Assembly (NCBI GenBank): GCA_902793325.1 | Contig: CADBCY010000022.1 | Span: forward strand, 1 to 55,894 | Source of the DNA: an uncultured Eubacteriales bacterium | Lineage (GTDB): Bacteria > Bacillota > Clostridia > Christensenellales > Aristaeellaceae | Direction: 5' to 3' | DNA length: 55,894 bases | Part shown: piece by piece, positions 32,965-41,030 of the stretch | How positions within the stretch are numbered: position 1 is the stretch's first letter | Layout of the letters: every line of letters starts with the position of its first letter | Notes under the pieces: model-generated | Database searches by the model: none | What the model was told of the DNA's origin: nothing | What the model saw: only the letters and a program-made list of their open reading frames with translations | Program-made: the position numbers and the translations under genes

Positions 32965-34473
32965 TTACTTCGCGGCCATGAAGGCTTCGAGCTGGGCGTT
33001 GGCGGCGTCCAGATAGGTCTGCATGCCGGCGTCGTCCAGGGCGGCCAGGAAGTCGGGCAGGGTCGTCTCGGGGTCCAGCGCGCCGGCGTCCAGCGCCAGG
33101 GCGTACTGCGCGGCGACGGTGCCCAGCGCGGCCATCTCGTTGGCGACCTCGGTGTTGTCGAAGGCGAAGCCCGCGCAGGGGATGGCCTTGGCGGAGGCGT
33201 AGTACGCCTTGAAGGCCTCGCGGAAGCCCGCGCCCTCGGCGGCGGTGTCGGGCAGGATGGTCACGTTGCCCATGCCGTTGGTCCAGGGGGAGTAGTTGGC
33301 GCGCTCGTCGGTGAACTCCACCAGGCCGTCGGCGTTCAGGTTGTAGTGCACGCCCTCGACGCCGTAGTTCATCAGCGTCATCAGGGTCGGGTCGCTGTTC
33401 AGCAGGGCCAGGAACTTGAAGCTCTCCACGGGGTGCTCGCTGGCGGTGGAAATGGCCATCATGGCGCCCTGGGCGGCGGTGGTGTCGACGTAGGGCTCGG
33501 TGCAGGGCACGAAGGCGACCTCGATGCCGCGGTCCAGCACGGCGGGGCTGTACTCATAGCCGTAGGCGTAGCTCTGGGTGCCGATCAGGTAGTCGCCGGT
33601 GTTCTGTGCGTTGGTGCGGGTGTCGTTGCTGGTCTCGGCCACGGCCAGGGAGGGATCCACGTAGCCCGCCTCGTAGTACTCGTGCATCTTGTCCACGAAC
33701 CTGCGGTACTCCTCGGTGGCGAACTTGTTCAGCAGCACGTTGCCCTCGGGGCCGTCGGCGGACACGTCCTCCTGGTTGAGGTACAGGCTCAGCAGGTTGG
33801 TGGAGCCGGAGTCGCCGGTGACGATGATCGAGCCGGTGACCATGCGCTCGAGCACCATGGGCTCCACCAGGAAGGGATAGAAGCTGTCGCCCTTCAGCTC
33901 CTTGGCCTTCTGGAACATCTCGCCGAAGTCGTAGAAGCTCATGGCCCTGAAGTCGTCCAGCGTGTAGCCCAGCTCGTTGAGCAGCGTGACGTTCACGTCC
34001 CAGGTGTTCTGGGTGGCGGTATCCTTGAAGCCGTTGACGGCGTACACGCCCATGCCCTCGGCGCCCTCGATGGTGGCGGCCTGCATCAGGCTCTCGGGGA
34101 TGGCGGCGGTCAGGTCCGCGCCGTACTCGGCGATCAGGTCGTCCAGCTTCACGAAGTAGCCGTTCTTGGCGTAGGTGTTGTATTCATCGGCGCTCCAGGA
34201 GCAGGTGAACACCATGTCGATGCCGCTGTCGCCGGACAGCAGGGCGTTGGTGGCCTTGTCGTCGAAGTCGCCCCAGGTGCCCCAGACGACCTCCAGCTTC
34301 GCGCCGACCTTGTCGGCGATGTAGTCGTTCACGGCTTCCAGCACGGCGGTGTCGTCGGTGACGTTGCTGCCGTGGAACATGATGGTGATGGTGGGCAGCT
34401 CCTCCGCCAGCGAGAAGCTCGCCGCGGTCAGCACCATGGCCAGGGCCAGGATCAGCGCAAATACTTTCTTCAT
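32965..34473 (-). CDS. Oligosaccharide-binding protein of an Lpl-type ABC importer
   Basis: 502 aa extracellular solute-binding protein of the large type that accompanies LplB/LplC permeases. The signal peptide (MKKVFALILALAMVLTAASF then SLA) contains no cysteine and ends at a signal peptidase I site, unusual for Firmicute binding proteins, which are mostly lipoproteins. Typical segments are TITIMFHGSNVTDD, SGIDMVFTCSWSADEY and ALLNSDPTLMTLMNYGVEG. It delivers oligosaccharide to the two permeases encoded upstream. AAGGAGG precedes the start. A terminator follows, so it ends the importer transcript. The neighbouring GH94 gene suggests a beta-linked disaccharide as substrate. Confidence 0.9.
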   Translation of the reverse strand: MKKVFALILALAMVLTAASFSLAEELPTITIMFHGSNVTDDTAVLEAVNDYIADKVGAKLEVVWGTWGDFDDKATNALLSGDSGIDMVFTCSWSADEYNTYAKNGYFVKLDDLIAEYGADLTAAIPESLMQAATIEGAEGMGVYAVNGFKDTATQNTWDVNVTLLNELGYTLDDFRAMSFYDFGEMFQKAKELKGDSFYPFLVEPMVLERMVTGSIIVTGDSGSTNLLSLYLNQEDVSADGPEGNVLLNKFATEEYRRFVDKMHEYYEAGYVDPSLAVAETSNDTRTNAQNTGDYLIGTQSYAYGYEYSPAVLDRGIEVAFVPCTEPYVDTTAAQGAMMAISTASEHPVESFKFLALLNSDPTLMTLMNYGVEGVHYNLNADGLVEFTDERANYSPWTNGMGNVTILPDTAAEGAGFREAFKAYYASAKAIPCAGFAFDNTEVANEMAALGTVAAQYALALDAGALDPETTLPDFLAALDDAGMQTYLDAANAQLEAFMAAK

Positions 34474-34534
34474 GGGTTTATCCTCCTTCTATTTGCAGAT
34501 GGACATGCCATCGTGCGATTCACTGGGATTCTCC

Positions 34535-35458
34535 TCACCCCTTGACGGATCCGACCGTCAGTCCGGCTACGACGTAGCGCTGGAAGAAGGGGTAGGCGCA
34601 GGCGATGGGCACCACGATGAACACCACCAGGGCCATTTTCAGCGACTGGCTGGGTAGTTTGCGGGCGGCCGCCGCGGCGTCCGCGCCGAGCATGCCCGCG
34701 TTCTTGGCCAGGAAGTCGGCGTTGCGCTGCATGCGCATCAGCAGGTATTGCAGCGGGATCACGTCCATGTTCTTCGTGATGTACAGCAGCGACAGGAACC
34801 ATTCGTTCCAGAAGGCCAGCGCGTTCAGCAGCGCGATGGTGGCGATGCCCGGCTTTACCACCGGCAGCACCACCTGGAACAGCGTCCGGTACTCGCCCGC
34901 GCCGTCGATGGTCGATGCCTCGATCAGCTCGCGCGGCACGGTGGTCTGGAAGAAGGTGCGCATCACGATGACGTTGAACGGGCTGAACAGCAGCGGCACG
35001 ATCAGCGCCGCGTAGTTGTCGCTCAGGCCCAGCAGCGTCTTGCACACCACGAACGTGGGTACCAGGCCGCCGCCGAAGATCATCGTGAAGAAACTGAGGA
35101 AGTTGAAGAAGCCGCGGTATTTGAAGTCCTTCCGGTACAGCGGGTAGCTGTACAGCACGCAGATGGCCACGCTGACGGCGGTGCCGACCGCGGTGATGAG
35201 GAAGGAATTGAAGTAGCTGCGCCACAGGGCGTTGCCCAGCCGGAACACGTAGCGGTACGCCTGCGTGGACCAGCCCAGCGGGGCGAAGGAGTAGCCGATC
35301 TGGCGGATGCTGTCCTCGGAGGTGAAGGAGATGATGATGACGAACGCGAAGGGCAGTATGCACAGCAGCGCGAACAGCCCCAGCGTGACGTGGAACACCG
35401 CCTGGGCGCCCGGCCCGAAGGTGTTCAGCGACGCGGATGTCCTGCGATCCCTTCCCAT
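34535..35458 (-). CDS. Carbohydrate ABC importer permease (LplC/YtcP type)
   Basis: 307 aa with six membrane helices. The cytoplasmic EAA loop that meets the ATPase reads EASTIDGAGEYRTLFQVVLP. Other family marks are IISFTSEDSIRQIGYSF near the N-terminus and FFQRYVVAGLTVGSVKG at the C-terminus, which is nearly invariant in this family. It pairs with the permease encoded 16 bases upstream. No ATPase gene is present, as is common for CUT1 importers that share one MsmX-type ATPase encoded elsewhere. Confidence 0.92.
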   Translation of the reverse strand: MGRDRRTSASLNTFGPGAQAVFHVTLGLFALLCILPFAFVIIISFTSEDSIRQIGYSFAPLGWSTQAYRYVFRLGNALWRSYFNSFLITAVGTAVSVAICVLYSYPLYRKDFKYRGFFNFLSFFTMIFGGGLVPTFVVCKTLLGLSDNYAALIVPLLFSPFNVIVMRTFFQTTVPRELIEASTIDGAGEYRTLFQVVLPVVKPGIATIALLNALAFWNEWFLSLLYITKNMDVIPLQYLLMRMQRNADFLAKNAGMLGADAAAAARKLPSQSLKMALVVFIVVPIACAYPFFQRYVVAGLTVGSVKG

Positions 35459-35474
35459 AGCGCTTCCCCCTTCC

Positions 35475-36422
35475 CTAGAACAGCGAGCTGTCGGCGTCGA
35501 TCCGGCGCACGATCAGGTTGGTGACCACGATGCACAGGCAGCCCACCACGCTCTGCAGCAGGCCCGCCGCGGCGCTCATGCCCATGTTGTGGGTGTTGGC
35601 GTAGGTGTTGTACACGTAGGTGTCGATGACCTGCGTGACCGGGTACAGCGGGCCGGAGTTCTGGGGCACGTTGTAGAACAGGCCGAAGTCGGCGTTGAAG
35701 ATCTTGCCCACGGACATGATCAGCAGTATGATGATCATCGGCCGTATGCCGGGCAGCGTCACGTGCCACACCTGCTGGCGCTTGGTGGCGCCGTCCACCG
35801 CCGCGGCCTCGTAGAGCGTGGTGTCGATGCCGGTGATGGCCGCCAGGTACAATACGCTCGAGTAGCCCACGTTCTTCCACAGGTTCGAGATGGTCAGTAT
35901 GACCGGCCACGGCCCGGTGGTCATGTAGAACTGCGTGGGCTTCAGGCCCAGGCTCTTCTGGATGGAGGGGATCATGCCGCTGGTGGGGTCCAGGAAGGCC
36001 AGCACGAAGTAGCTCGCCACCACCCAGCTCAGGAAGTAGGGGAAGAACATCATCGTCTGGTAGGCCTTGGCCATGAAGCGGTTCTTCAGCTCGCTCATCA
36101 TCACGGCCAGCAGCACCGCCAGCACCAGCACCAGCACGATCCACACCGCGTTGTACAGCAGCGTGTTGCGGATCATCGTCACCGTGGAGGGGCTCTTGAG
36201 GAATGCGAAGTTCTTCAGGCCCACCCATTCCGACTTGACCAGGTTGTTCCAGAACGTGTTGGGCTTCTGGGCCTTGTAGTTCTTGAAGGCGATGACCACG
36301 CCCAGCATGGGCAGGTAGCGGATCAGCAGCAGCCAGATCGCGCCGGGCGCGACCATGGTGAGCAGCCAGAAGTCCTTCCGGCTCCAGCGGCCCGCGCCGC
36401 GGACGCCGTTCCGGTTCGTCAT
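35475..36422 (-). CDS. Carbohydrate ABC importer permease (LplB type)
   Basis: 315 aa, six membrane helices, with the LplB start pattern (LLTMVAPGAIWLLLIRYLPM, GVVIAFKNYK). The EAA loop is EAAAVDGATKRQQVWHVTLP. It is the first gene of the importer transcript, and a GAGGGGG ribosome site lies before ATG 36422. Together with the LplC-type partner it forms the membrane channel for the sugar bound by the protein at 32965. Confidence 0.92.
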   Translation of the reverse strand: MTNRNGVRGAGRWSRKDFWLLTMVAPGAIWLLLIRYLPMLGVVIAFKNYKAQKPNTFWNNLVKSEWVGLKNFAFLKSPSTVTMIRNTLLYNAVWIVLVLVLAVLLAVMMSELKNRFMAKAYQTMMFFPYFLSWVVASYFVLAFLDPTSGMIPSIQKSLGLKPTQFYMTTGPWPVILTISNLWKNVGYSSVLYLAAITGIDTTLYEAAAVDGATKRQQVWHVTLPGIRPMIIILLIMSVGKIFNADFGLFYNVPQNSGPLYPVTQVIDTYVYNTYANTHNMGMSAAAGLLQSVVGCLCIVVTNLIVRRIDADSSLF

Positions 36423-36457
36423 GACGCCGCCCCCTCTCTTTACGATTCTTTAATGTG

Positions 36458-36520
36458 ATTATACCAATTCCCCCCGGCGTTTGCATCGTACCTGCTTGCG
36501 TTTTGTTGTATCCGCTTGCG
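36458..36520 (-). promoter_or_regulatory. Importer promoter with upstream direct repeats
   Basis: A perfect minus-strand TATAAT lies at 36458-36463, but no good -35 box stands 17 bases upstream, suggesting activator dependence. Upstream are two direct repeats, TTGTATCCGCTTGCG (36506-36520, plus strand) and TCGTACCTGCTTGCG (36486-36500), 12 of 15 bases alike and 20 bases apart. This is the same-face spacing expected for an AraC-type dimer. The probable regulator is the YesN protein at 25223. Confidence 0.55.
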
Positions 36521-36557
36521 CAATTTGCGACAGGGGCCGGCAAATCGCGCCGCCCGG

Positions 36558-36586
36558 TGGACAGCGCGCCGCCTTTGTGCTACAAT
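36558..36586 (+). promoter_or_regulatory. Promoter of the GNAT gene at 36617
   Basis: TGGACA (36558-36563), 17-base spacer, TACAAT (36581-36586). Confidence 0.7.
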
Positions 36587-36616
36587 CCAGGAAAACGACG
36601 ACGGGAGGCGCGTACC

Positions 36617-37147
36617 GTGACCGACTACGCGGCGCTGTTCGGGGAAATGCATCCCCGCTTCTTCGAGAAGAAAGAGATCCGCCGGCTTCCGCCGGAGCGG
36701 GTCTTTGAGGAGATGGTCCTGGACCTGCGCGCCGCCGAGCCCCCGGTGACCGGGGACGGCGACGGCGTTCGCTTCGGCTTCTACGCGGGCGACCTCGACG
36801 CGCTGCGGCGCGAGGTGGGCCGCGTGGACGAGGGCTGGCCCGAACTCTACCGCCCGGAGCGCGAAATCTACTGCGCGTGGGCCGGGGAACGGGTCGCCAG
36901 CTTCTGCCTGGTGGAGGACATGGGCGTGCACGGGGGGCTTCGCGTCGGCGGGCCCGGCTGCGTGGGCACCGTGCCCGAGTTCCGCAGGCGGGGCATCGGC
37001 CTGGCGATGGTGGGCAACGTCACCCGCATCCTCAAGGACCGGGGCTTTGACCTGAGCTACATCCACTTCACGGGCGTCGCGGGCTGGTACGCGAAGCTGG
37101 GCTACCGCACGGTGCTGCGCTGGAACGCGCGCGGCATGCTGGATTGA
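36617..37147 (+). CDS. GNAT family N-acetyltransferase
   Basis: 176 aa. The acetyl-CoA pyrophosphate loop is visible in VPEFRRRGIGLAMVGNVTRIL, and the C-terminal motif in YIHFTGVAGWYAKLGYRTVLRW. The N-terminal half (EKKEIRRLPPERVFEEMVLD) is not recognised. GTG 36617 is chosen because GGGAGG sits eight bases before it and the promoter starts transcription near 36593; the in-frame codons upstream lie in the divergent regulatory region. The substrate is unknown. It stands alone between a promoter and a terminator, divergent from the disaccharide importer. Confidence 0.8.
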   Translation: MTDYAALFGEMHPRFFEKKEIRRLPPERVFEEMVLDLRAAEPPVTGDGDGVRFGFYAGDLDALRREVGRVDEGWPELYRPEREIYCAWAGERVASFCLVEDMGVHGGLRVGGPGCVGTVPEFRRRGIGLAMVGNVTRILKDRGFDLSYIHFTGVAGWYAKLGYRTVLRWNARGMLD

Positions 37148-37154
37148 CGCAAAA

Positions 37155-37208
37155 CGACCACCCGCCGCGGGGACCGGGGATACCGGCGCTCGCAGCGGGT
37201 GGCTTTTC
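37155..37208 (+). terminator. Terminator after the GNAT gene
   Basis: Arms CCACCCGC and GCGGGTGG around a long GC-rich centre, followed by CTTTTC. Confidence 0.6.
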
Positions 37209-37307
37209 ATCCCGCGCCGTCGCGGCCTTCGCGCGGACGGGCGGGTTTATCACGGAAAGGGATTCAGACCGCTTTCGGGCAGAACAGCGGAGGGGCGGGA
37301 AGGGCGA

Positions 37308-37703
37308 CTACAGTATGACCGACAGCCTGCGCCCGCAGGCCCGGCAGGTGAATTCCTGGTACACGGTGTCGGATACGGCCGCGTCCTTGAACCATTGGTG
37401 CCGGCCGTCGGGGGACGCGGGGCAGGGCGAATACCAGTCCGCCTCGTAAGCGGGCGCCACGCCGTCCTCGGGCACGGCTTCCTGCGCGACGGCCGCCTCG
37501 AACAGCTCCGCGACGTTCGTGCACGACAGCGCCGACAGGATCGCGCCGAGCTCCGCCAGGGACACGGCGTCCGGGGCGCCCTCGCAGTACGCCCGGATCC
37601 GCGCCAGCGGCAGGCCGGACGTCATGGACAGCTCCTCGGGCGTCACCCGCTTTTGCTCCAGCAGGGTCGCCAGGCGACAGGTTACAAGTATCCTCGGGTT
37701 CAT
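37308..37703 (-). CDS. Small protein with helix-turn-helix-like N-terminus and cysteine motif
   Basis: 131 aa, not assigned to a named family. Residues about 1-65 look like a short XRE-type helix-turn-helix (LATLLEQKRVTPEELSMTSG, LPLARIRAYCEG, LAELGAILSALSCTNVAELF). The C-terminal third has CPASPDGRHQW and FTCRACGRR, which could hold a metal. ATG 37703 follows AAGGAG; an in-frame ATG at 37721 has no ribosome site. The upstream 170 bases contain a good ribosome site before ATG 37878, but that frame gives only a low-complexity peptide. It may be a DNA-binding regulator; the target is unknown. Confidence 0.6.
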   Translation of the reverse strand: MNPRILVTCRLATLLEQKRVTPEELSMTSGLPLARIRAYCEGAPDAVSLAELGAILSALSCTNVAELFEAAVAQEAVPEDGVAPAYEADWYSPCPASPDGRHQWFKDAAVSDTVYQEFTCRACGRRLSVIL

Positions 37704-37920
37704 GATGACGCGCTCCTTCATGCGGTTGCGCGGCTCGCGCCGCCCAACCGGTCCGCCCTGCGAAAACTGTTCCGGGACGGGAACGGGTTCCGCCGCTGGC
37801 CGCGTCGCAGGGCGCGGCCGCGCACGGCGCGCGGCGGGGCATGTCCGCGCGGCGGATCATGGCTTCGCCCCGGGGCATGGCGTTCGCCTCCTCCGGGGTC
37901 CGCGCGTTCCCGTTCACTTC

Positions 37921-37950
37921 ACGATCCCACGGGTCGCCCCGTGGGATCGT
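37921..37950. repeat. Perfect inverted repeat after the STAS gene
   Basis: ACGATCCCACGGG and CCCGTGGGATCGT around TCGC, a 13-bp stem 45 bases beyond the minus-strand STAS stop. There is no T-run, but position and strength suggest a terminator or RNA end-protecting hairpin. Confidence 0.6.
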
Positions 37951-37995
37951 TCGTCACCCGGCGCCGTCCGCGCCGAAAACCGGCCCGCGACCGCG

Positions 37996-38292
37996 TCAGG
38001 ACAGGGTCAGGATGTCCGAGAAGCCGGTGACCTCGAAGACCTCCATCACCATCTCGTTGACGTTCACGACCCGCATGCCGCCGCTCTTGCTCATGGTCTT
38101 GTGGGCCGAGAGCAGCACGCGCAGCCCGGCGGAAGAGATGTAATCCAGCTTGGCGAAGTCCAGCGTCAGCGTGTTGACGCCGGGCAGGCTCTCCTTCAGC
38201 TCCTTCTCCAGCTCCGGGGCGGTGACGGTGTCCAGCCGGCCCTCCAGGGCGATGGTCAGTTCGTTGCCGTTCAGGGTCTTTTCAATCTTCAT
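37996..38292 (-). CDS. STAS-domain anti-sigma factor antagonist
   Basis: 98 aa, a single STAS domain like SpoIIAA/RsbV. The phosphorylation site is in DYISSAGLRVLLSAHK (Ser53 or Ser54), and VVNVNEMVMEVFEVTGF is a typical C-terminal segment. Such proteins bind an RsbW-type kinase and free a sigma factor or another target when dephosphorylated. AAGGAGG precedes the start, and it has its own strong promoter. The wobble positions and acidic, lysine-containing composition are ordinary. An RsbW-like protein is encoded 1.4 kb away (39654-40283) and is the natural candidate partner. Confidence 0.88.
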   Translation of the reverse strand: MKIEKTLNGNELTIALEGRLDTVTAPELEKELKESLPGVNTLTLDFAKLDYISSAGLRVLLSAHKTMSKSGGMRVVNVNEMVMEVFEVTGFSDILTLS

Positions 38293-38367
38293 AGCGATAT
38301 CCTCCTTGCTGGAATCGAATGGCCGCTCCCGGGAAACGCGACGCCCGAAGCAGCTCTTTTCTGGATC

Positions 38368-38396
38368 ATTATAGTCGAAGCGCGGCGGAAAGTCAA
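38368..38396 (-). promoter_or_regulatory. Promoter of the STAS gene
   Basis: On the minus strand: TTGACT (38391-38396), 17-base spacer, perfect TATAAT (38368-38373). Confidence 0.8.
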
Positions 38397-38438
38397 TGCC
38401 CGCGCCGCGCTGATTCCGCGCGGCGGGGCCGACCCCGG

Positions 38439-39098
38439 TCAGCGCTTCAGGTAGGCCGAGGACACGGGGAACTCGAAGTAGGTATCGGGGTAGGGCTCGT
38501 CCGCCAGGCGGAAGTGCCACCACTCGCAGTCCAGCGTCTGGAAGCCGTTGCGCACCATGGCCTTCTGCAGGAACATGCGGTTGGCGTACTGCTCGTCGGT
38601 GACCGCGCGGGAATCGGGGTGGGAGATCTCGCTGAACAGATCGAAGGGGCTGCCCATGTCCACCTCCCTGCCGGTGCTCATGTCCAGCAGCGTCAGGTCC
38701 ACCGCGCTGCCCCGGCTGTGGCCGGACTGGCTGGCGATGTACCCCTTTTGGAACAGCTCCTGCTTCTCCAGGTCCGGGTAGAAGTAGGGCTTCATGCGCA
38801 GGTCCAAATCTTCCACGCCCCACAGCACGAAGTGCCGCACCGCGCACGCCGGGCGGTAGGCGTCGTAGATCTTCAGCCGGTAGCCTTGGGCGTTCACCTC
38901 GTTGGCGACGGCCTTCAGCGCGCGGGCCGCCTCCCGGGTCAGCAGCGCGCAGGGCTCCTCGTAGCCGTCGATGCGCTCGCCCACGAAGTTGTAGGTGGAA
39001 TAGTAGCGGATCTCCTGCACGATGCCCGGCACGAAGTCCGCCAGCAGCACGAACCCGGACGGATCCATGGTCACCCTTTGCCTATAGTCCGTCGTCAT
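38439..39098 (-). CDS. D-alanyl-D-alanine dipeptidase (VanX/DdpX family)
   Basis: 219 aa zinc peptidase of family M15D. The zinc and catalytic motifs are present: SGHSRGSAVDLTL (His and Asp ligands) and DCEWWHF (catalytic Glu, third His). The substrate arginine lies in KIYDAYRP. It cleaves D-Ala-D-Ala. No vanA/vanH ligase or regulator genes are nearby, so a role in peptidoglycan turnover or D-alanine recovery is likelier than glycopeptide resistance. The start has GGGAGG six bases before it and lies one base after the QueT stop, so the two are co-translated. Confidence 0.9.
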   Translation of the reverse strand: MTTDYRQRVTMDPSGFVLLADFVPGIVQEIRYYSTYNFVGERIDGYEEPCALLTREAARALKAVANEVNAQGYRLKIYDAYRPACAVRHFVLWGVEDLDLRMKPYFYPDLEKQELFQKGYIASQSGHSRGSAVDLTLLDMSTGREVDMGSPFDLFSEISHPDSRAVTDEQYANRMFLQKAMVRNGFQTLDCEWWHFRLADEPYPDTYFEFPVSSAYLKR

Positions 39099-39099
39099 G

Positions 39100-39627
39100 T
39101 CAGTCCTCCCCTTCCCCGCGCGCGCCGGGAGCGCCCTTCCCGGGGAGCAGCGCCCCGCGCCTGAGCAGCACCGTGGCCCACAGCTCGCCCAGCACGAAGC
39201 AGCCGAGGATCTCCCCCACCGCCACGTACAGCGCCATCAACAGCAGCGGCACTTCGACGATGCCGTACCCGAAGCGGAGCACCGGCGGAATGATGACGGC
39301 GTTGGCGACGATGGTGGGGATCGGCACCAGCCAGCGGTTGCGGCGCAGCACATAGCCCAGGGCCGCGCCGATCAGCGTGGCGAGGCTCCCGAACACCACG
39401 TCCCAGACGATGGCGCCGCCCATCAGGTTCGCCAGCAGGCAGCCGAGGAACAGCCCCGGGATCGCCGCCGGCGTGAACATCGGCATGATGGTCAGCAGCT
39501 CCGCGATCCTGACCTGCATGTAGCCGAAGGAAATCGGCGCAAAGACCAGCGTGAGCACCACGTACAGCGCGGCGATGGCCGCGCCCTGGGTCACCTTCAG
39601 CGCGGCGGAGTGTTTCGGATTCTTCAT
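39100..39627 (-). CDS. queT: QueT family transporter (queuosine precursor, ECF S component)
   Basis: 175 aa with five to six membrane helices. The N-terminal region LYVVLTLVFAPISFGYMQVRIAE is the recognisable QueT signature. QueT is the substrate-binding membrane subunit of an energy-coupling-factor importer for a queuosine precursor such as preQ0/preQ1, used in tRNA modification. The ECF energising genes are not in this window, as is usual. I looked for a preQ1 riboswitch in the 26 bases before the gene and in the leader of the transcript and saw none. It lies between the RsbW-like gene and the VanX-like gene on one transcript. Confidence 0.85.
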   Translation of the reverse strand: MKNPKHSAALKVTQGAAIAALYVVLTLVFAPISFGYMQVRIAELLTIMPMFTPAAIPGLFLGCLLANLMGGAIVWDVVFGSLATLIGAALGYVLRRNRWLVPIPTIVANAVIIPPVLRFGYGIVEVPLLLMALYVAVGEILGCFVLGELWATVLLRRGALLPGKGAPGARGEGED

Positions 39628-39653
39628 GCTCCGTCACCATCCATCAGTCGCAC

Positions 39654-40283
39654 CTATCGGGCGAAGTCCTTGACGATCACCAGCTCGATGCGGTCGCCCT
39701 TGACGCCCACCAGTATGTCGTCCGCCAGCCGGGCGACGATGGACTTCTCCAGCTCGTCCCAGGCCTGCTCGGCCTCGCTGTCCTCGCCGCGCTGCTCCTC
39801 CAGGCAGCAGCGGTAGGTCTGCAGCGTCCAGAGGGGCATCATGCCGTCCGGATACGTCATGCCCATGCCGTCCATGTGCACGATGCCGTAGCGCAGCGTC
39901 TCCTGCCCGTAGGCGTCCATGGTGCGGCCCACGCCGTGCACCGCGTCGGCGATGAACTCGCCCAGCATGGCCATGAAGCCCTTCGTCGAGGTGTTCTTGC
40001 CGGAGCTGGACACGGAGAGCAGCTCCTGCTTGCGGCTGGCGTTCATGTCGGTGGTGGCCTGCAGGTGGATCTCGCAGCGGCTGCCCTCGCCCTCGAACCA
40101 GAGCTGGCCGTAGAAGTCCTCCACCATGGCCTTCACCATGCCCAGCGTCTCCTCCACCAGCAGGCTGAGCCGCAGCGTGTTACGGCGGTCCAACTGGAGC
40201 TTCCAGGCGAAGTTCTCCGCCACGTACCGCGCCGCCGCCATGCGCCCCGCGTCGCTGTTCACCATAAACTTGTCCGATATCAT
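39654..40283 (-). CDS. RsbW-like ATPase/anti-sigma-type protein, divergent
   Basis: 209 aa. An N-box resembling GHKL anti-sigma kinases is visible (LRLSLLVEETLGMVKAM), with the paired glutamates that bind magnesium-ATP. The usual G1 box (DxGxG) is not clear, and a segment SSSGKNTSTKGFMAMLGEFI follows. I therefore call it RsbW-like with caution; it may be a degenerate ATPase. ATG 40283 is chosen for GGAGG nine bases before it; ATG 40304 with GGAG four bases before it is an alternative. It is in a transcript with the PPC protein gene upstream and QueT and VanX-like genes downstream. A STAS protein gene lies 1.4 kb away. Confidence 0.6.
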   Translation of the reverse strand: MISDKFMVNSDAGRMAAARYVAENFAWKLQLDRRNTLRLSLLVEETLGMVKAMVEDFYGQLWFEGEGSRCEIHLQATTDMNASRKQELLSVSSSGKNTSTKGFMAMLGEFIADAVHGVGRTMDAYGQETLRYGIVHMDGMGMTYPDGMMPLWTLQTYRCCLEEQRGEDSEAEQAWDELEKSIVARLADDILVGVKGDRIELVIVKDFAR

Positions 40284-40329
40284 AGTCCTCATCCTCCATT
40301 CCATGATTCTCCGTTTCGCTGCCGCGCGG

Positions 40330-40770
40330 TCACCCGCGCAGGTTCCAGAAGCCCGTGCCCGTCTCCGGGTCGTACTGCTTGCGGATGACGCCGCCGCGGA
40401 CCGGCCGGAGCTCGATCTCCGCCGTGAAGCGCACCACGGAGGACTTCAGGTGGCCCGCAGCCAGCCGGGGAACGCCGTCCTGCTTGAAGGAATACAGCGC
40501 GTGCGCGTGGTACCCGGGCGCGCCGCCCTCGCTGGCCGTGATGTTGCCGGTAATGCTGATCAGCTCCAGCATGCCCTCGAGGCGCTCCGTCTCGAACGAC
40601 CCGGTCTCCGGCAGGAAGGTCTGGAGCTCGGCGCTGCTGCAGCCGCCGATGCCGGTAAAGATCGCGGACTCGATCCCCTCGCGCGCGCAGACGTCCAGCA
40701 GCGTCGCGATGATCTCGTCCCCCTTGTCCACGCGGACGTAGTAGGTATCCTGCATCTTCCTGTAATCCAT
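40330..40770 (-). CDS. PPC-domain (DUF296) protein
   Basis: 146 aa, a single PPC/DUF296 domain, the length of stand-alone bacterial members. Typical segments are RVDKGDEIIATLLDVCAREG, IFTGIGGCSSAELQTF, ISITGNI and GYHAHALYS, where the histidines may hold zinc. The domain is found in bacterial and plant (AHL) proteins and forms trimers; the bacterial function is not established, though DNA-binding has been suggested. GGAGGG precedes ATG 40770. It is probably the first gene of the minus-strand transcript reaching the VanX-like gene. Confidence 0.88.
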   Translation of the reverse strand: MDYRKMQDTYYVRVDKGDEIIATLLDVCAREGIESAIFTGIGGCSSAELQTFLPETGSFETERLEGMLELISITGNITASEGGAPGYHAHALYSFKQDGVPRLAAGHLKSSVVRFTAEIELRPVRGGVIRKQYDPETGTGFWNLRG

Positions 40771-40833
40771 GGCGCACCCTCCTCGTCTCGGTTTCCGCCC
40801 GCCGCCCGGCTCCGACGGCTGCGTTCTCCTGTT

Positions 40834-40862
40834 ATAATATCAAAAAAGTCGCCAATTCGCAA
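40834..40862 (-). promoter_or_regulatory. Promoter of the PPC gene and downstream genes
   Basis: On the minus strand: TTGCGA (40857-40862), 17-base spacer, TATTAT (40834-40839). The 360-base gap to the Ig-like gene holds this promoter and the divergent one at 41031. Between them (40863-41030) nothing clear was seen. Confidence 0.65.
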
Positions 40863-41030
40863 GACAATCCGCAAAAGATCGCGCCGCGCGCGAGCGATTT
40901 TAACCGGCCGGGCCTCCTTCCCCGGGAGGGGGGCGCGTGCCCTGGCGCTTCGCCCTCCCCCGCGGCCCCGCGCGACGCCGTTCCGGCCGCGGAAAGCGGA
41001 GAAAAAAACGAAAAATCGCGCGAAAATGCA

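Noticed and set aside
37264-37878. Minus-strand frame starting at ATG 37878 with a very good GGAGGAGG ribosome site
   Set aside because: The translation is low-complexity Arg/Gly/Ala and overlaps the more protein-like 131-aa frame. A decayed or frameshifted N-terminus of the latter is possible but not shown.
38439-39098. Vancomycin resistance locus
   Set aside because: Only a VanX-like dipeptidase is present; no vanH, ligase or VanS/VanR genes adjoin it.
39628-39653. preQ1 riboswitch before queT
   Set aside because: The gap after the RsbW-like gene is 26 bases and shows no preQ1 core.
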